Of a stretch of DNA of 64,000 nt, positions 47,856-57,601 are shown one piece after another. The translations under genes and the position numbers were made by a program. How positions within the stretch are numbered: the stretch's first letter is position 1; each line of letters opens with the position of its first letter. The DNA lies in contig NC_008541.1 in NCBI RefSeq assembly GCF_000196235.1, forward strand, positions 2,170,001 through 2,234,000, given 5' to 3'. Origin of the DNA: Arthrobacter sp. FB24 (lineage in GTDB: Bacteria; Actinomycetota; Actinomycetes; Actinomycetales; Micrococcaceae). A model generated the notes under the pieces. That model saw only the letters and a list, made by a program, of their open reading frames with translations. It had not been told where the DNA came from and did no database searches.

Positions 47856-48636
47856 CAGCCACGACCAGAACCGCTTCCTCGACCTCGATGCCAAGGTGTT
47901 CGGCGACCATCTCGCAGCCGTCCTGGACCTGGCCGGGGCGCAGGCTGCGCGCAGCATCGTTGACCTCGGCGCGGGCACCGGCGCAGGTAGCCGGCTCCTT
48001 CGCCAGCGATTCCCCGACGCCGCGGTGACGTGCGTCGACAACGACCCGCAGATGCTCGAGCTGCTGCGCGGGCAGGGCTTCGCCGTGGTCGAGGCCGACC
48101 TCAACCACGGCTTCCCTGCCCTGGGCGGCTCCTTGATAGCGGCGGGTGCAACGGCCGAGGCGCCGGTTGACCTGGTGTGGGCATCGTCCTCGCTCCACCA
48201 CGTGACCCACCCCGCCCGGCTCTTGTCGGGGGTCCGCCGGGCACTGGCCCCGGGCGGGGTGCTGGTCGTCGTCGAGCTCGCCGCCCTGCCTCGTTTCCTG
48301 AGCCATCCGGGCGGAGCGCTGCTGGAGCTGCGCTGCCACTCCGCTGCGGCGGCCGAGGGGTGGAACCATCACCCGAACTGGACGCCGGTCATCGAGGCCG
48401 CCGGGTTCGCCGTCACCAGGTCCGAAGTGACGGCCACCGCACCAGTGACACCGGCCGCGCGGGAGTATGCCCGGCAGTGGTTCGCACGCTTCTCACACCT
48501 GGCGGCCCTCACCGCGGATGACCGCGGCACCGTAGAAGACATGCTGGAGCAGTTCTCCGACGACATCGAGCTCGAACCCCGCGCCACCCGGACCGTCTGG
48601 GTGGCCACGCCCGTCGAGGCTCAGGAGCAGCCTTGA
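47833..48636 (+). CDS. Class I SAM-dependent methyltransferase, coupled to the oxidoreductase
   Basis: This 267-aa methyltransferase has motif I IVDLGAGTGAGSRLLRQRFP (about residues 38-57), the acidic VTCVDNDPQML loop and post-I ALAPGGVLVVVELAALP at about 137. It starts within the end of the oxidoreductase gene (23-nt overlap; ATGs a few codons in would shorten the overlap). Co-translation with a CPYC oxidoreductase suggests a shared substrate, possibly a thiol or toxic electrophile. This is inference. Confidence 0.83.
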   Translation: MALMMASDSHDQNRFLDLDAKVFGDHLAAVLDLAGAQAARSIVDLGAGTGAGSRLLRQRFPDAAVTCVDNDPQMLELLRGQGFAVVEADLNHGFPALGGSLIAAGATAEAPVDLVWASSSLHHVTHPARLLSGVRRALAPGGVLVVVELAALPRFLSHPGGALLELRCHSAAAAEGWNHHPNWTPVIEAAGFAVTRSEVTATAPVTPAAREYARQWFARFSHLAALTADDRGTVEDMLEQFSDDIELEPRATRTVWVATPVEAQEQP

Positions 48637-48671
48637 GCCAGCTGGCGAACGCTTAGGAGCCAGAGGGCGGG

Positions 48672-49484
48672 TCAGGTCAGGTGGTCGAAGTCTCCTCGCG
48701 CCCAAGCCGCGTGCCGTTGGGCGGAATCGTGCAGTGCGGCCTTGGCTCCGGACGCGATGACATTGTTGAAGTTGCCGTAGATGCGGTCGAACTCGAGTTC
48801 TCCGAGCTGCGCGGCGATTCGCAACGCTACCGCGCCGGATAGCGGCAAATGATTCGGGTAGCTGCGCATGAAGGAGATGGACCGGCGGTCTGGATTCGGA
48901 TACACGCTGTCACCGGTCAGCAGGACTCCTCTGCCGGCCGCTCCTGCAGCCCAGTGCACCACCGCACTGCCGGGGAAATGCCCCCCGGTCTGGTGCAGTG
49001 TCAACCCCTCGGCGATAGTGTGACTGCCGGACCAGTATTCGATGACCGGATCGTTGCGCCCCAGCCATCGCCGGTCTGCGTCCGCCACCAGCACAGGAAC
49101 GCCCCCGAGCCGATGCGACCATTCGACCTGCACACCAAACATGTGGGGATGGCTGGCCGCGATCGCCAGGACCGGCCCCCGCTCGAGCGCTGCGTTAACG
49201 GCACTGTCATCGACATAGCCGACCGGATCCCACAGCAGCGACCCCTCATGTGTCACCACAAGCTGAGCGGTCTGGCCGATCCCGACTTTAGGCTCTGTCC
49301 TAATCCCGATAAGGCCCGGCTCGTTCTCCCTCAACACCGTCTGCTGACCCTGCTGAGCCAGCCCGTCCAGTGTGAGCCACTTCTGTCCCTCCTCGGGCAC
49401 ATACTGCCGCTCATCAGTACAGATCGGGCAGAGCTCCGGGGCGGGTTCATCGCGTTCGACGGCGCAGGTCGCGCAAATCAGCAT
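48672..49484 (-). CDS. MBL-fold metallohydrolase with N-terminal zinc-ribbon-like motif
   Basis: This 270-aa protein starts with CATC and CPICTDE (a four-Cys zinc-ribbon-like knuckle, residues 4-25) and continues into a metallo-beta-lactamase fold. ASHPHMFG, HQTGGHFPGSAVVHW and LLTGDSVYP supply the metal-binding stretches. The classical HxHxDH is reduced to SHPHMFG, so metal binding may be altered. GGGAGGGG lies 6 nt before the ATG. The substrate is unknown. Confidence 0.8.
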   Translation of the reverse strand: MLICATCAVERDEPAPELCPICTDERQYVPEEGQKWLTLDGLAQQGQQTVLRENEPGLIGIRTEPKVGIGQTAQLVVTHEGSLLWDPVGYVDDSAVNAALERGPVLAIAASHPHMFGVQVEWSHRLGGVPVLVADADRRWLGRNDPVIEYWSGSHTIAEGLTLHQTGGHFPGSAVVHWAAGAAGRGVLLTGDSVYPNPDRRSISFMRSYPNHLPLSGAVALRIAAQLGELEFDRIYGNFNNVIASGAKAALHDSAQRHAAWARGDFDHLT

Positions 49485-49606
49485 GGTTGACCCCTCCCAA
49501 AACGTCCTGTGTCCTGCTCTCGGGTTTCCTCACCTTCGGCAGTAGGCTGGCGTGCCCACACTATGGCACGCGGGTCATGGTTAGAAAGGTGCTAACCCGG
49601 TTGCTG

Positions 49607-52600
49607 TCAGGATTCGCAGGACGGCGTGAAGTTCCAGGTTCCCGCGTGGACCCGGAAGTCACGCGTTGCAGGTCCGTTGGCCGGGGCGGTGCTGTCGGGC
49701 AACCGGACGATGGCGGTGACGCCGGCGGGAACCGTGCACTCCAAGTACGTTCCAGCCGTGGTCCGCCGCCACGCAACAGCAACGTCACCATTGGGCAGCG
49801 GGAGACTTCCCTGGGCGTGCTCGAGCCGGCAGGCCGGCGGTTCGATCAGCAGTTCGCTGCCTCCGGGAACCGTCACACGCACGCCGAGCAGGGACTCCAG
49901 GATTTCCTTCACCACGGAGGCGGACCAGGCGTGGGACTGGCTGTAGTCGGTGCCGTCTTCCAGTTCCCAGGCTTCCCAGGTGAAGCTGGCGCCCTGCTCG
50001 AGGAGCCGTGCCCAGCCGGGCTGGTCCGACGATGTGAGCAGATCGATGACGGCGTCGGTCAGTCCCTCGGCCACCAGGGCGCGCACCAACCGGTGCACGG
50101 TCATGGGTCCCTGGCGCATGCCCTGGGCCGCGATCCTGTCTGCGTCAGCCGCTGCGTGCGCAGGATCGGTGATTCCGAGGGACAGCGGGAAGGACGTTGC
50201 ATGTTGGGAGGCGTGGGTGCTGGGTGTTCCGTCGGCGTGCAGCCCGTCCACCATCACGCCGTCCACGCGCAGGCGCGTGCGGATGGTTTCCGCGAGGGCC
50301 CTGGCATGTCCGGCGTAGCGCACGGCATCGTCCTCCTGGCCGGCGATGCCGCAGAGCCGCGCAGTGGACATGAGGGCCGAGTAGGCCTGGGCGTTGACGG
50401 TGGTCTTTGCAGCGCACTCCATGTCGTAGCCGAAGCGGCCGGGGGCCGGCCAGTCCACGATGCCGTGAAGGTAGGGGCCGGAGCCGCCGCCCAGTTCGGT
50501 GACCAGTCCCGCCGTCGGGCCGTCCGTGGCGAGGTACCGCAGTGCGTAGTCGGCCGTGTTCCGGAGGTGCGGGAGCAGTTCCTTCACGAGTGCGAGGTCT
50601 CCGGTCCGGAGGTGGTATTCCTCGGCCCACTCCGGCATCATGAGCGAGAAGTCGGGGATGTCGCGCTTCCCGTCGCCATTGGGATAGACCGCGTTGTAGC
50701 GACCCCGGTCCTCGCCGGCGTTCCAGTAGCGCGCCGCTGACCAGCCGAACTCCCGCAGCGCCTGCGCCGTGTAGGCGTGCTCGCCGAAGAGTGCCATGGT
50801 GGCGTAGGAGATGTTGACGGCGTCGGCCAGGAACTGGCCTTTCTCCCGCGTGGGCGTATCCACGAACTGTTCCTGGACGCCGTACAGTGCTGAATCGCGC
50901 AGCAGCCGGAACACGGCATTCAGTGCGGGGTCTGAGCTGTTGAAGCTCCCCTCGTGCGGGTGCCGGCCATGGACGACGACGGCGCCCACCCGGGACAGGT
51001 CCGACGCCTCCACGCCGGGGATTTCCAGGTAGCGGAAGCCCAGGTGCACGCTGCTGCGGAACGGCTGGGGGCCTTCCGCCTGCGTATACGGGAAGGACAT
51101 GTCCGTGTTCTGGCTGGCCGTTTTGCCGCTGTCCACCCTGCCACAGGAGTCCAGGGAGTACCCGGCCCGGATCATCACGGTCCGCCCGGCCGCGCCGGCG
51201 CGGAAGTCCACTTCCGGGCGCGCCGGGATGATCCGGCCGAAGTCCGCCACCAGCGTTCCGTCGGTGGCGGTCAGGAACGCCTCCGGGGCAACAAAAGTCT
51301 CGGACAGGAAAGTGCGCCGGGGGTGCAGTGCGGGGAATGCCGGGACAGGATGGGGGCCGTAGCTTAGGGCCAGGGCCATGTCCTGGCGGGTGTCGAAGGC
51401 TACCGCGGCCTGCCCGTCGAGGTGCTCAACGGGATCGCCCTCGTCGTTGCGGTAGCCGGCCTGCCGGTAGGGGGCCTCGGCCGCGCGCCAGTCCGGGCCG
51501 GAGCCGAAGACCTCGCGGCGTCCGTCCGTGTAGTCAACGCTGAGCCGGACCAGCAGGCCCGGGACGCTGGCCGCCCTGCCCTGGCCGGGGCCGTACCAGT
51601 GCAGCAGGGCCGTCAGCGAAACATCTGTGGATTGCTGCCGGACGGGGTCTGTCGCCTGGCCGGGCGGCGCTGCCGTGTCTTGCGGTGTGCGGGCAGCCAG
51701 GAGCGCAGTGACGTCGGCGGCGTCGTAATATCCTTCGCCAGGATAGCTGAATGAAGTGGTGCTGAGGCAGGGCCTGCCGTTCACGGCAAGCTGGGCATGA
51801 TGGCTGGCTGCGGCGAAAAGACGGGCACGGGCAACGCCGCCGGTGAGCCGGATGGTGGTGCGGAAGAGTGACCATTCATCGGGCTGCCGGTGAACCGTGG
51901 TGCGCGCCCAATGGCTGAGGGAGGCACGGGCTTCCTCAGGTCCGGCGTCGAATCTGTGGTCCAGGATTAGCATGGCGCTGATGGGAGCATTGTCAGGTGT
52001 GGGCCCGGCGGCGGTGACGCGTATGGAGGCGTACTCGGCTTGGCTGCGGGGTCCTTGGTGGAGTGCAAGCAATCCCTTCGCTCCGGCAGGGGAGGGTTCA
52101 GCCACGGAGAGCAGCTCAACGCCGTCGAGGGTCACGCTGATGGTGTCGCCGTCGTCGGTGACGGTCAGGTGCTGCCACGTGCCCGGGACCATGTCCTTGC
52201 CGGGCAGTCGCTCCTGGCTGGCCACGGCGTCGCGTTCCAGCTGTGCGCTGGCCAGGACTTCGGTGTCGGGAGCAACAGGGGCGGGGATTTCCCAGGCCGC
52301 CGGGGCGCGGCGGAGCACAACGTTGCCCGCGGTGTTCAGTTCCAGCAGCAGCCCCGTGCCGGGCCCGCTGCTGCGGAGAAGCAGACCGGCCCATCCCATC
52401 ACCGGACGGAGGCGGGCGTCCAGGATGAACTGCCGGACGGGCCCGCAGGGGACGGGAAGGAACGGCGAGCCCGCCACACGAAGGACGCCGTCCAGGACGT
52501 CCAGCGGAGGCCGGCCGCCTGCCGCCCGGTGGATCCAGTGGGCGCCCCACCCGCTGTCCGAGAGTCCGGTACTGAAGACCGACGCTTCGGACCAGGGGCC

Positions 52601-52939
52601 GGGGTTCCCGGCGGCGTCATTCACGCGGACACGCCAGCTGTAGTCGGCGTCCTCAGCCAGTTCCGGTCCACCGTAGGGGACCCCGGACTGCCTGGATGAG
52701 GGGACGGGTCCGGAGCGCCAGATCCCGGTTCCAGCCGAATCCTCGACGGTGATCTCATAGCCGGTCTGCCGGGCCGCGGCAGGATCGGCGTCCTCCGGCT
52801 GGCTCAGCCTCCACCTGAACACCGGGCGCAGAGACGCCGTCAGGCAGGGGGCGAGGCCGTCTGTCAACAGGCCGGCGGCATGGAGTCCGCCCTGTCGCGT
52901 ATCGGTTGGCACTGTTTCCTGGGTGGGGGAGACGCCCAT
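49607..52939 (-). CDS. Alpha-L-rhamnosidase (GH78) with LamG-like insert
   Basis: This large glycosidase (1110 aa from ATG 52939) has an N-terminal Ig-like domain (about residues 25-115) and a concanavalin-like LamG insert (about 125-270). The GH78 beta domains follow, then the (alpha/alpha)6 catalytic barrel. DTPTREKGQFLADAVNISYATMALFGE and MPEWAEEYHLRTGD carry the conserved acids, and FTWEAWELEDGTDYSQSHAWSAS the late catalytic region. No signal peptide is seen, so it probably acts on imported rhamnosides. The start is uncertain: ATG 52939 lacks a good ribosome site, a GTG 9 codons in has AGGAA, and the frame extends to 53173. A 14-bp LacI-type palindrome lies about 280 bp upstream. Confidence 0.85.
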   Translation of the reverse strand: MGVSPTQETVPTDTRQGGLHAAGLLTDGLAPCLTASLRPVFRWRLSQPEDADPAAARQTGYEITVEDSAGTGIWRSGPVPSSRQSGVPYGGPELAEDADYSWRVRVNDAAGNPGPWSEASVFSTGLSDSGWGAHWIHRAAGGRPPLDVLDGVLRVAGSPFLPVPCGPVRQFILDARLRPVMGWAGLLLRSSGPGTGLLLELNTAGNVVLRRAPAAWEIPAPVAPDTEVLASAQLERDAVASQERLPGKDMVPGTWQHLTVTDDGDTISVTLDGVELLSVAEPSPAGAKGLLALHQGPRSQAEYASIRVTAAGPTPDNAPISAMLILDHRFDAGPEEARASLSHWARTTVHRQPDEWSLFRTTIRLTGGVARARLFAAASHHAQLAVNGRPCLSTTSFSYPGEGYYDAADVTALLAARTPQDTAAPPGQATDPVRQQSTDVSLTALLHWYGPGQGRAASVPGLLVRLSVDYTDGRREVFGSGPDWRAAEAPYRQAGYRNDEGDPVEHLDGQAAVAFDTRQDMALALSYGPHPVPAFPALHPRRTFLSETFVAPEAFLTATDGTLVADFGRIIPARPEVDFRAGAAGRTVMIRAGYSLDSCGRVDSGKTASQNTDMSFPYTQAEGPQPFRSSVHLGFRYLEIPGVEASDLSRVGAVVVHGRHPHEGSFNSSDPALNAVFRLLRDSALYGVQEQFVDTPTREKGQFLADAVNISYATMALFGEHAYTAQALREFGWSAARYWNAGEDRGRYNAVYPNGDGKRDIPDFSLMMPEWAEEYHLRTGDLALVKELLPHLRNTADYALRYLATDGPTAGLVTELGGGSGPYLHGIVDWPAPGRFGYDMECAAKTTVNAQAYSALMSTARLCGIAGQEDDAVRYAGHARALAETIRTRLRVDGVMVDGLHADGTPSTHASQHATSFPLSLGITDPAHAAADADRIAAQGMRQGPMTVHRLVRALVAEGLTDAVIDLLTSSDQPGWARLLEQGASFTWEAWELEDGTDYSQSHAWSASVVKEILESLLGVRVTVPGGSELLIEPPACRLEHAQGSLPLPNGDVAVAWRRTTAGTYLECTVPAGVTAIVRLPDSTAPANGPATRDFRVHAGTWNFTPSCES

Positions 52940-53218
52940 CAGGAAGGAGTTCCGTACGAAGCGCGAATCGGCCCGGCTGCGGCGGGCCGGGACGCGAACG
53001 CACGTGGGCGCCGGACAGGACCCGCACTTGGGGAAGGGGACTTGGCGGCGGCGCCTAATGGTGTTCTCAATGGATCTCCGTTTCTGTCCGAAGGCACAAG
53101 CTTGCGGCCCGACTCCCAGTTCTGATGGCCCGGGGCCGCGGGACGGCTGCCCGCCGAACGACTCTGGGCCCACGGCTACGGGCTACTCCGCGTGAAGCAA
53201 AGAATGGCCACTGAACCA

Positions 53219-53232
53219 AGAAAGCGCTTTCT
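53219..53232. promoter_or_regulatory. LacI/GalR-type palindromic operator
   Basis: AGAAAGCGCTTTCT is a perfect 14-bp palindrome with the central CG step typical of LacI-family operators. It lies upstream of the leftward rhamnosidase gene. No LacI-family gene is present in the window, so the regulator would be encoded elsewhere. Confidence 0.5.
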
Positions 53233-53282
53233 GCGACCCAGTCTGGACTACGGATGAGCCGGGAGTCAAGCAATGTAACGAT

Positions 53283-53500
53283 TCAAAGCAGGCTTTGGAA
53301 GGCCCGCTCCCGATCGAAAACCGGGGCAACCAGGGCCGGGTCGATGCCCGCGACCTCGGGCACATCCACCCGGTCGTCGTGGGCAAGATCAGCCGCAAAA
53401 CGCTCTGAGTTCGCCGCCTCAGGTAGTCGATCTCCTCAAGACTGGTTTGCGCAACCTCCTCGACCAGTGCTGCCATGTCCGCACGATCGGACACCAAGCA
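53283..53500 (-). pseudogene. Decayed coding fragment, unidentified
   Basis: On the minus strand two overlapping frames look coding in succession: RADMAALVEEVAQTSLEEIDYLRR from about 53490, then a shifted frame SERFAADLAHDDRVDVPEV and GIDPALVAPVFDRERAFQSLL ending in a stop at 53283. The shift and the lack of a start point to a gene remnant. The family was not recognised. The rest of the 52940-53577 gap holds the palindrome at 53219 and nothing else clear. Confidence 0.35.
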
Positions 53501-53577
53501 CGCACGGGAGCGTTCGGACGTTGGCGGGGCGTATCGTCGCGTTATCGTTGGTCCAACACATCCCACCAGGAGGACGC

Positions 53578-54042
53578 ATGCCGTACGTTGTTGACTTCGA
53601 GAACGTTTCCACTGTCGGGCTTGAGTCGTCTCCGGTGGCTGAGACGCTCGCCGGGTTGCGCGCCAACGAGGGCCGCTATTACCGGAACAAGTACGATCAC
53701 GTTTTCACCGTGAGCCCCGCAAGCGACATGCCGGAGGTGGTCGACCGGGTCAGCCGCATCCTCAAGGAGGAACGCGACATCGTCATCGGTTCCCGCCCGC
53801 TCGAAGCGACAGCCTTCGAAGTCGAAGGCCTGCGGATGGATTACGTGTTCTACGAGTCGGGTCTGTCGATCAACGTCATGTACAGCATCGAGGACGGCGG
53901 GAAACGAGCGGTTGGATTCAAACTGGCCGAAGGCATGGATATTCCGGAAGAACTGGCATCATGTTTCAAATTCGCCCGCCAGAAGTCCAAGCTCGCAGGC
54001 GTTATCCGAGGCTCCTACTTCGTGATCAAGGGCGAGTACTGA
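53578..54042 (+). CDS. Hypothetical protein (154 aa)
   Basis: I do not recognise this family. It is a soluble alpha/beta protein starting MPYVVDFENVSTVGLESSPV. Other well-formed stretches are RYYRNKYDHVFTVSP, VFYESGLSINVMYSIEDGG and a C-terminal RGSYFVIKGEY. A strong AGGAGGA precedes the ATG, so it is very likely expressed. It lies just before ppsR and ppsA in the same direction, about 105 nt from ppsR, with no proven link. Confidence 0.65.
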   Translation: MPYVVDFENVSTVGLESSPVAETLAGLRANEGRYYRNKYDHVFTVSPASDMPEVVDRVSRILKEERDIVIGSRPLEATAFEVEGLRMDYVFYESGLSINVMYSIEDGGKRAVGFKLAEGMDIPEELASCFKFARQKSKLAGVIRGSYFVIKGEY

Positions 54043-54147
54043 GCGGCTGACGTTGCGGCGCGGCTGGCGCGGTGCTGTTGCGAACCACCAGGGACATCGT
54101 CGGCCCCGCGTTGGGATACCGGACCGCTCCTGGTGGACAATGCGTTC

Positions 54148-54966
54148 ATGACCAATGACGATCTTCGGCCTGTCTACTTTCTTTCGGACAGCACCGGCAT
54201 CACGGCGGAAACGCTCGGCAACACGTTGTTGACGCAGTTCCCCGCCAATAACTTTGACAGGATCACCGTCCCCTTCATTACTACCGTCGAGCAGGCCAGG
54301 ACCGTGGTCCATACCATCGACGACCTGGCCGCCACCGGCCCGCGGCCGATCGTCTTTTCCACCGCTGTCAGTAGCGACATCCGCCGGGCCCTCGCTAAGT
54401 GCAAGGGGATCGTCGTGGATCTTATCGGGACGCATGTCGGACAGCTGGAGCAGGCCCTTGGCGCACCGGCTAGCGGCGAACCCGGCAGGGCCCATGGGCT
54501 GGGCAATGCAGAGCGGTACCAGTCCCGGATGGCCGCCGTCGAGTAGGCCATGGAACACGACGACGGCCAGAGCCTGCGTGCGCTGGAAAAGGCGCAGGTC
54601 ATCCTCGTGGCACCCTCACGCTGCGGGAAGACGCCCACAACCATGTATCTGGCGCTGCAACATGGGATTTTCGCCGCTAATTTCCCGCTGGTGGACGAGG
54701 ACTTTGAGCGGGAAGGGCTTCCCAAGCCGCTGAGGCCCTTCGTTGAGAAATGTTTCGGACTCTCCTCCAACCCGCTGCGCCTGAGCCAAATCCGTACCGA
54801 AAGGCGCCGCGGTTCGCCGTACGCATCACTGCGGCAGTGCGGCTTCGAGCTGCGCAGCGCCGAACAGCTGTATGTCTCCCACCGGATTCCATACCTCAAT
54901 TCAGCGACGGTGTCCGTGGAGGAAATGGCTGCGACCATCCTGCAGCGCATGAACCTCAAGCATTAG
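54148..54966 (+). pseudogene. ppsR: ppsR (PEP synthase regulatory kinase/phosphorylase) interrupted by an in-frame TAG
   Basis: PpsR phosphorylates and dephosphorylates PEP synthase. The first part (MTNDDLRPVYFLSDSTGITAETLGNTLLTQF to QSRMAAVE) and the second part (AMEHDDGQSLRALEKAQVILVAPSRCGKTPTTMYLALQHG to [11 protein letters not shown]) lie in the same frame, separated only by TAG at 54544-54546. Homologues have Tyr there, one base away from TAG. The P-loop-like PSRCGKTPT is intact in the second part. The total, about 271 residues, is full length. Either the gene is newly inactivated, both halves are made separately (ATG 54550 directly follows the stop), the TAG is read through, or the base is an error. 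ppsA follows after 151 bp. Confidence 0.85.
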
Positions 54967-55117
54967 GGAAAATTTTCACAAACGCAGTGTGGCGCACATC
55001 ATGTGGAAAGCGCGTCCGAGACCTGTCACTGTGGACAGGATTCGCGCCCACCAACCGGCCATCGCCGGGAGCGGGGCGGCACATCTGCATGCCATCATCT
55101 GCAAAGGAGCAGCAACT

Positions 55118-57535
55118 ATGACGACAGACATCCTGTGGTTCTCAGAACTCGGACTCAAGGACCTGGACCGGGTGGGCGGAAAAAACGCCTCCCTTGGTGA
55201 GATGGTGCAGAACCTGACCTCTGCCGGCGTCCAGGTCCCTGACGGCTTCGCCACGACGGCCGACGCCTACCGCACCTTCCTGGCTGACTCCGGCCTGGAC
55301 CAGAAGATCGCCGACCGGCTGGTCGGGCTGGACACCGACGACGTGACGGCACTCGCCGCGGCCGGCCAGGAAATCCGGACCCTGATGCGCGAGACGCCCT
55401 TCCTGCCGGACTTTGAAGCGCAGATCCGCGCCTCGTACCAGGAACTGGTGGACAAGCACGGGGGCTCCGATGACCTGTCCTGGGCCGTCCGTTCCAGCGC
55501 AACGGCGGAAGACCTTCCCGATGCCTCCTTCGCCGGGCAGCAGGAGACCTTCCTGAACGTCCGCGGGATCGAGAACATCCTGCTCGCCATCAAGGACGTC
55601 TTCGCGTCCCTCTACAACGACCGCGCCATCGCCTACCGGGTGCACCATAAGTTCGAACACGCCGAGGTCGCGCTGTCGGCCGGCATCCAGCGGATGGTTC
55701 GTTCCGACGTGGGCGCTTCCGGTGTCATGTTCACCATGGACACCGAGTCCGGGTTCAAGGACGCTGTCTTCGTCACCTCCTCGTACGGCCTCGGCGAAGC
55801 CGTGGTCCAGGGCGCCGTCAACCCCGACGAGTTCTACGTCTACAAGCCCGCCCTGCAGGCCGGCCGACCCGCCATCCTCAAGCGCGGACTGGGCGAAAAA
55901 GCCCTGCAGATGACCTACACGAGCAGCCGGGAGATCGGCCGCACCATCGACTTCGTACCGGTTGAGGCTTCGCTGCGGAACCGCTTCAGCCTCACTGACG
56001 ACGACGTCGAGCAGCTCGCCCGCCACGCGGTCGCCATCGAAAACCACTATGGCCGTCCGATGGACATCGAATGGGGCAAGGACGGGATTGACGGCGGCCT
56101 GTACATCCTGCAAGCGCGCCCCGAGACCGTGCAGTCCCGCCGTGCGTCCGGCAGCCTGAGCCGTTTCCGCCTCAACGGGACCGGCCGGGTGCTCGTGGAG
56201 GGCCGCGCCATCGGCCAGCGCATCGGTGCCGGCAGCGTCCGCATCCTTACCGCGATCGACCAGATGGCCGCTTTCAAGACCGGCGACGTCCTCGTCGCCG
56301 ACATGACCGACCCGGACTGGGAACCGATCATGAAACGTGCCTCCGCGATCGTCACCAACCGCGGCGGACGCACGTGCCACGCGGCCATCATTGCCCGCGA
56401 ACTGGGGATTCCCGCCGTCGTCGGCACCGGGAACGCCACTGACGCACTCTCGGACGGTCTCGAAGTCACCGTCTCCTGCGCCGACGGTGAAACCGGCGTC
56501 ATCTACGAAGGGCTCCTGGACTTCAGCGTCGAGGAAACCGAGATCACCCAGCTGCCGGAGGCTCCGGTCAAGGTCATGATGAACGTCGGCACGCCCGAAC
56601 AGGCCTTCACGTTCGCCCAGCTGCCGAACGACGGAGTAGGCCTAGCCCGGCTCGAATTCATCATCAACCGCCAGATCGGGATCCACCCCAAAGCACTGTT
56701 GAACCTGGAGGACCAGCCGGCGGAGGTCATTGCGGAGATCCGGGAGCGGATCGCCGCCTACGACAGCCCGCGCGACTACTACATCAAGCGCCTTGCCGAA
56801 GGCGTGGCCACCATCGCCGCGGCCTTCGCGCCGGAGCCGGTGATTGTCAGGATGTCCGACTTCAAGTCCAACGAGTACGCCAACCTGATCGGCGGCCCCG
56901 CGTACGAACCGCATGAAGAGAACCCGATGCTCGGCTTCCGCGGCGCGTCACGCTACCTGGAACCGTCCTTCCGGGACTGCTTCGACCTGGAGTGCGAGGC
57001 CCTGTCCTTCGTGCGCAACGAGATGGGACTGACCAACGTCAAACTGATGATCCCCTTCGTGCGGACCGTGGACGAGGCCAGTGGCGTCATCGACCTGCTC
57101 GCCGAGAACGACCTGCGCCGCGGCGAAAATGGCCTCGAGGTCATCATGATGTGCGAGATTCCATCCAACGCGCTGCTCGCCGACGATTTCCTGGACTATT
57201 TCGACGGATTCTCCATCGGTTCCAACGACATGACCCAGCTGGCCCTTGGCCTGGACCGGGACTCCGCGATTGTCTCGGGCGGCTTCGATGAACGCGACCC
57301 CGCCGTCAAGAAGCTCCTGAGCATGGCGATCAAGGCGTGCAAGGCGCGCGGCAAATATGTGGGCATCTGCGGCCAGGGGCCGAGCGACCATGCGGACTTC
57401 GCCGAATGGCTGGTGGCGGAAGGCATCGACTCGGTTTCGTTGAACCCGGACACCGTGGTGGACACCTGGCTCCGGCTCGCCGGCGCGGCAGGCCTGGCCG
57501 GGGCCGGAGCGGCCGTCGGCGCAGAAGCGCGCTGA
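55118..57535 (+). CDS. ppsA: Phosphoenolpyruvate synthase (pyruvate, water dikinase)
   Basis: This 805-aa gluconeogenic enzyme converts pyruvate and ATP to PEP, AMP and phosphate. It has the ATP-grasp PPDK_N domain (about residues 15-345), the swivelling phosphohistidine domain with H421 ([13 protein letters not shown]) and the C-terminal TIM-barrel pyruvate-binding domain (about 480-790) with C751 in GICGQGPSD. Both residues fall at E. coli PpsA numbering. AAAGGAG precedes the ATG by 8 nt. The regulator ppsR directly upstream is broken, which may leave the enzyme without its phospho-switch. It matters here because both the aromatic and SQ pathways feed C3/C4 intermediates. Confidence 0.93.
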   Translation: MTTDILWFSELGLKDLDRVGGKNASLGEMVQNLTSAGVQVPDGFATTADAYRTFLADSGLDQKIADRLVGLDTDDVTALAAAGQEIRTLMRETPFLPDFEAQIRASYQELVDKHGGSDDLSWAVRSSATAEDLPDASFAGQQETFLNVRGIENILLAIKDVFASLYNDRAIAYRVHHKFEHAEVALSAGIQRMVRSDVGASGVMFTMDTESGFKDAVFVTSSYGLGEAVVQGAVNPDEFYVYKPALQAGRPAILKRGLGEKALQMTYTSSREIGRTIDFVPVEASLRNRFSLTDDDVEQLARHAVAIENHYGRPMDIEWGKDGIDGGLYILQARPETVQSRRASGSLSRFRLNGTGRVLVEGRAIGQRIGAGSVRILTAIDQMAAFKTGDVLVADMTDPDWEPIMKRASAIVTNRGGRTCHAAIIARELGIPAVVGTGNATDALSDGLEVTVSCADGETGVIYEGLLDFSVEETEITQLPEAPVKVMMNVGTPEQAFTFAQLPNDGVGLARLEFIINRQIGIHPKALLNLEDQPAEVIAEIRERIAAYDSPRDYYIKRLAEGVATIAAAFAPEPVIVRMSDFKSNEYANLIGGPAYEPHEENPMLGFRGASRYLEPSFRDCFDLECEALSFVRNEMGLTNVKLMIPFVRTVDEASGVIDLLAENDLRRGENGLEVIMMCEIPSNALLADDFLDYFDGFSIGSNDMTQLALGLDRDSAIVSGGFDERDPAVKKLLSMAIKACKARGKYVGICGQGPSDHADFAEWLVAEGIDSVSLNPDTVVDTWLRLAGAAGLAGAGAAVGAEAR

Positions 57536-57553
57536 CTTTTCGGAGCTGATACG

Positions 57554-57586
57554 AGTGCCCGCCCGGGATAGCCCCGGGCGGGCACT
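57554..57586. terminator. Strong 14-bp hairpin between convergent ppsA and hydrolase genes
   Basis: AGTGCCCGCCCGGG pairs with CCCGGGCGGGCACT around ATAGC. It lies 19 nt after the ppsA stop and 16 nt after the end of the leftward hydrolase gene, so it can act in both directions. Confidence 0.75.
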
Positions 57587-57601
57587 GCCCTACGGGTCGT
57601 T

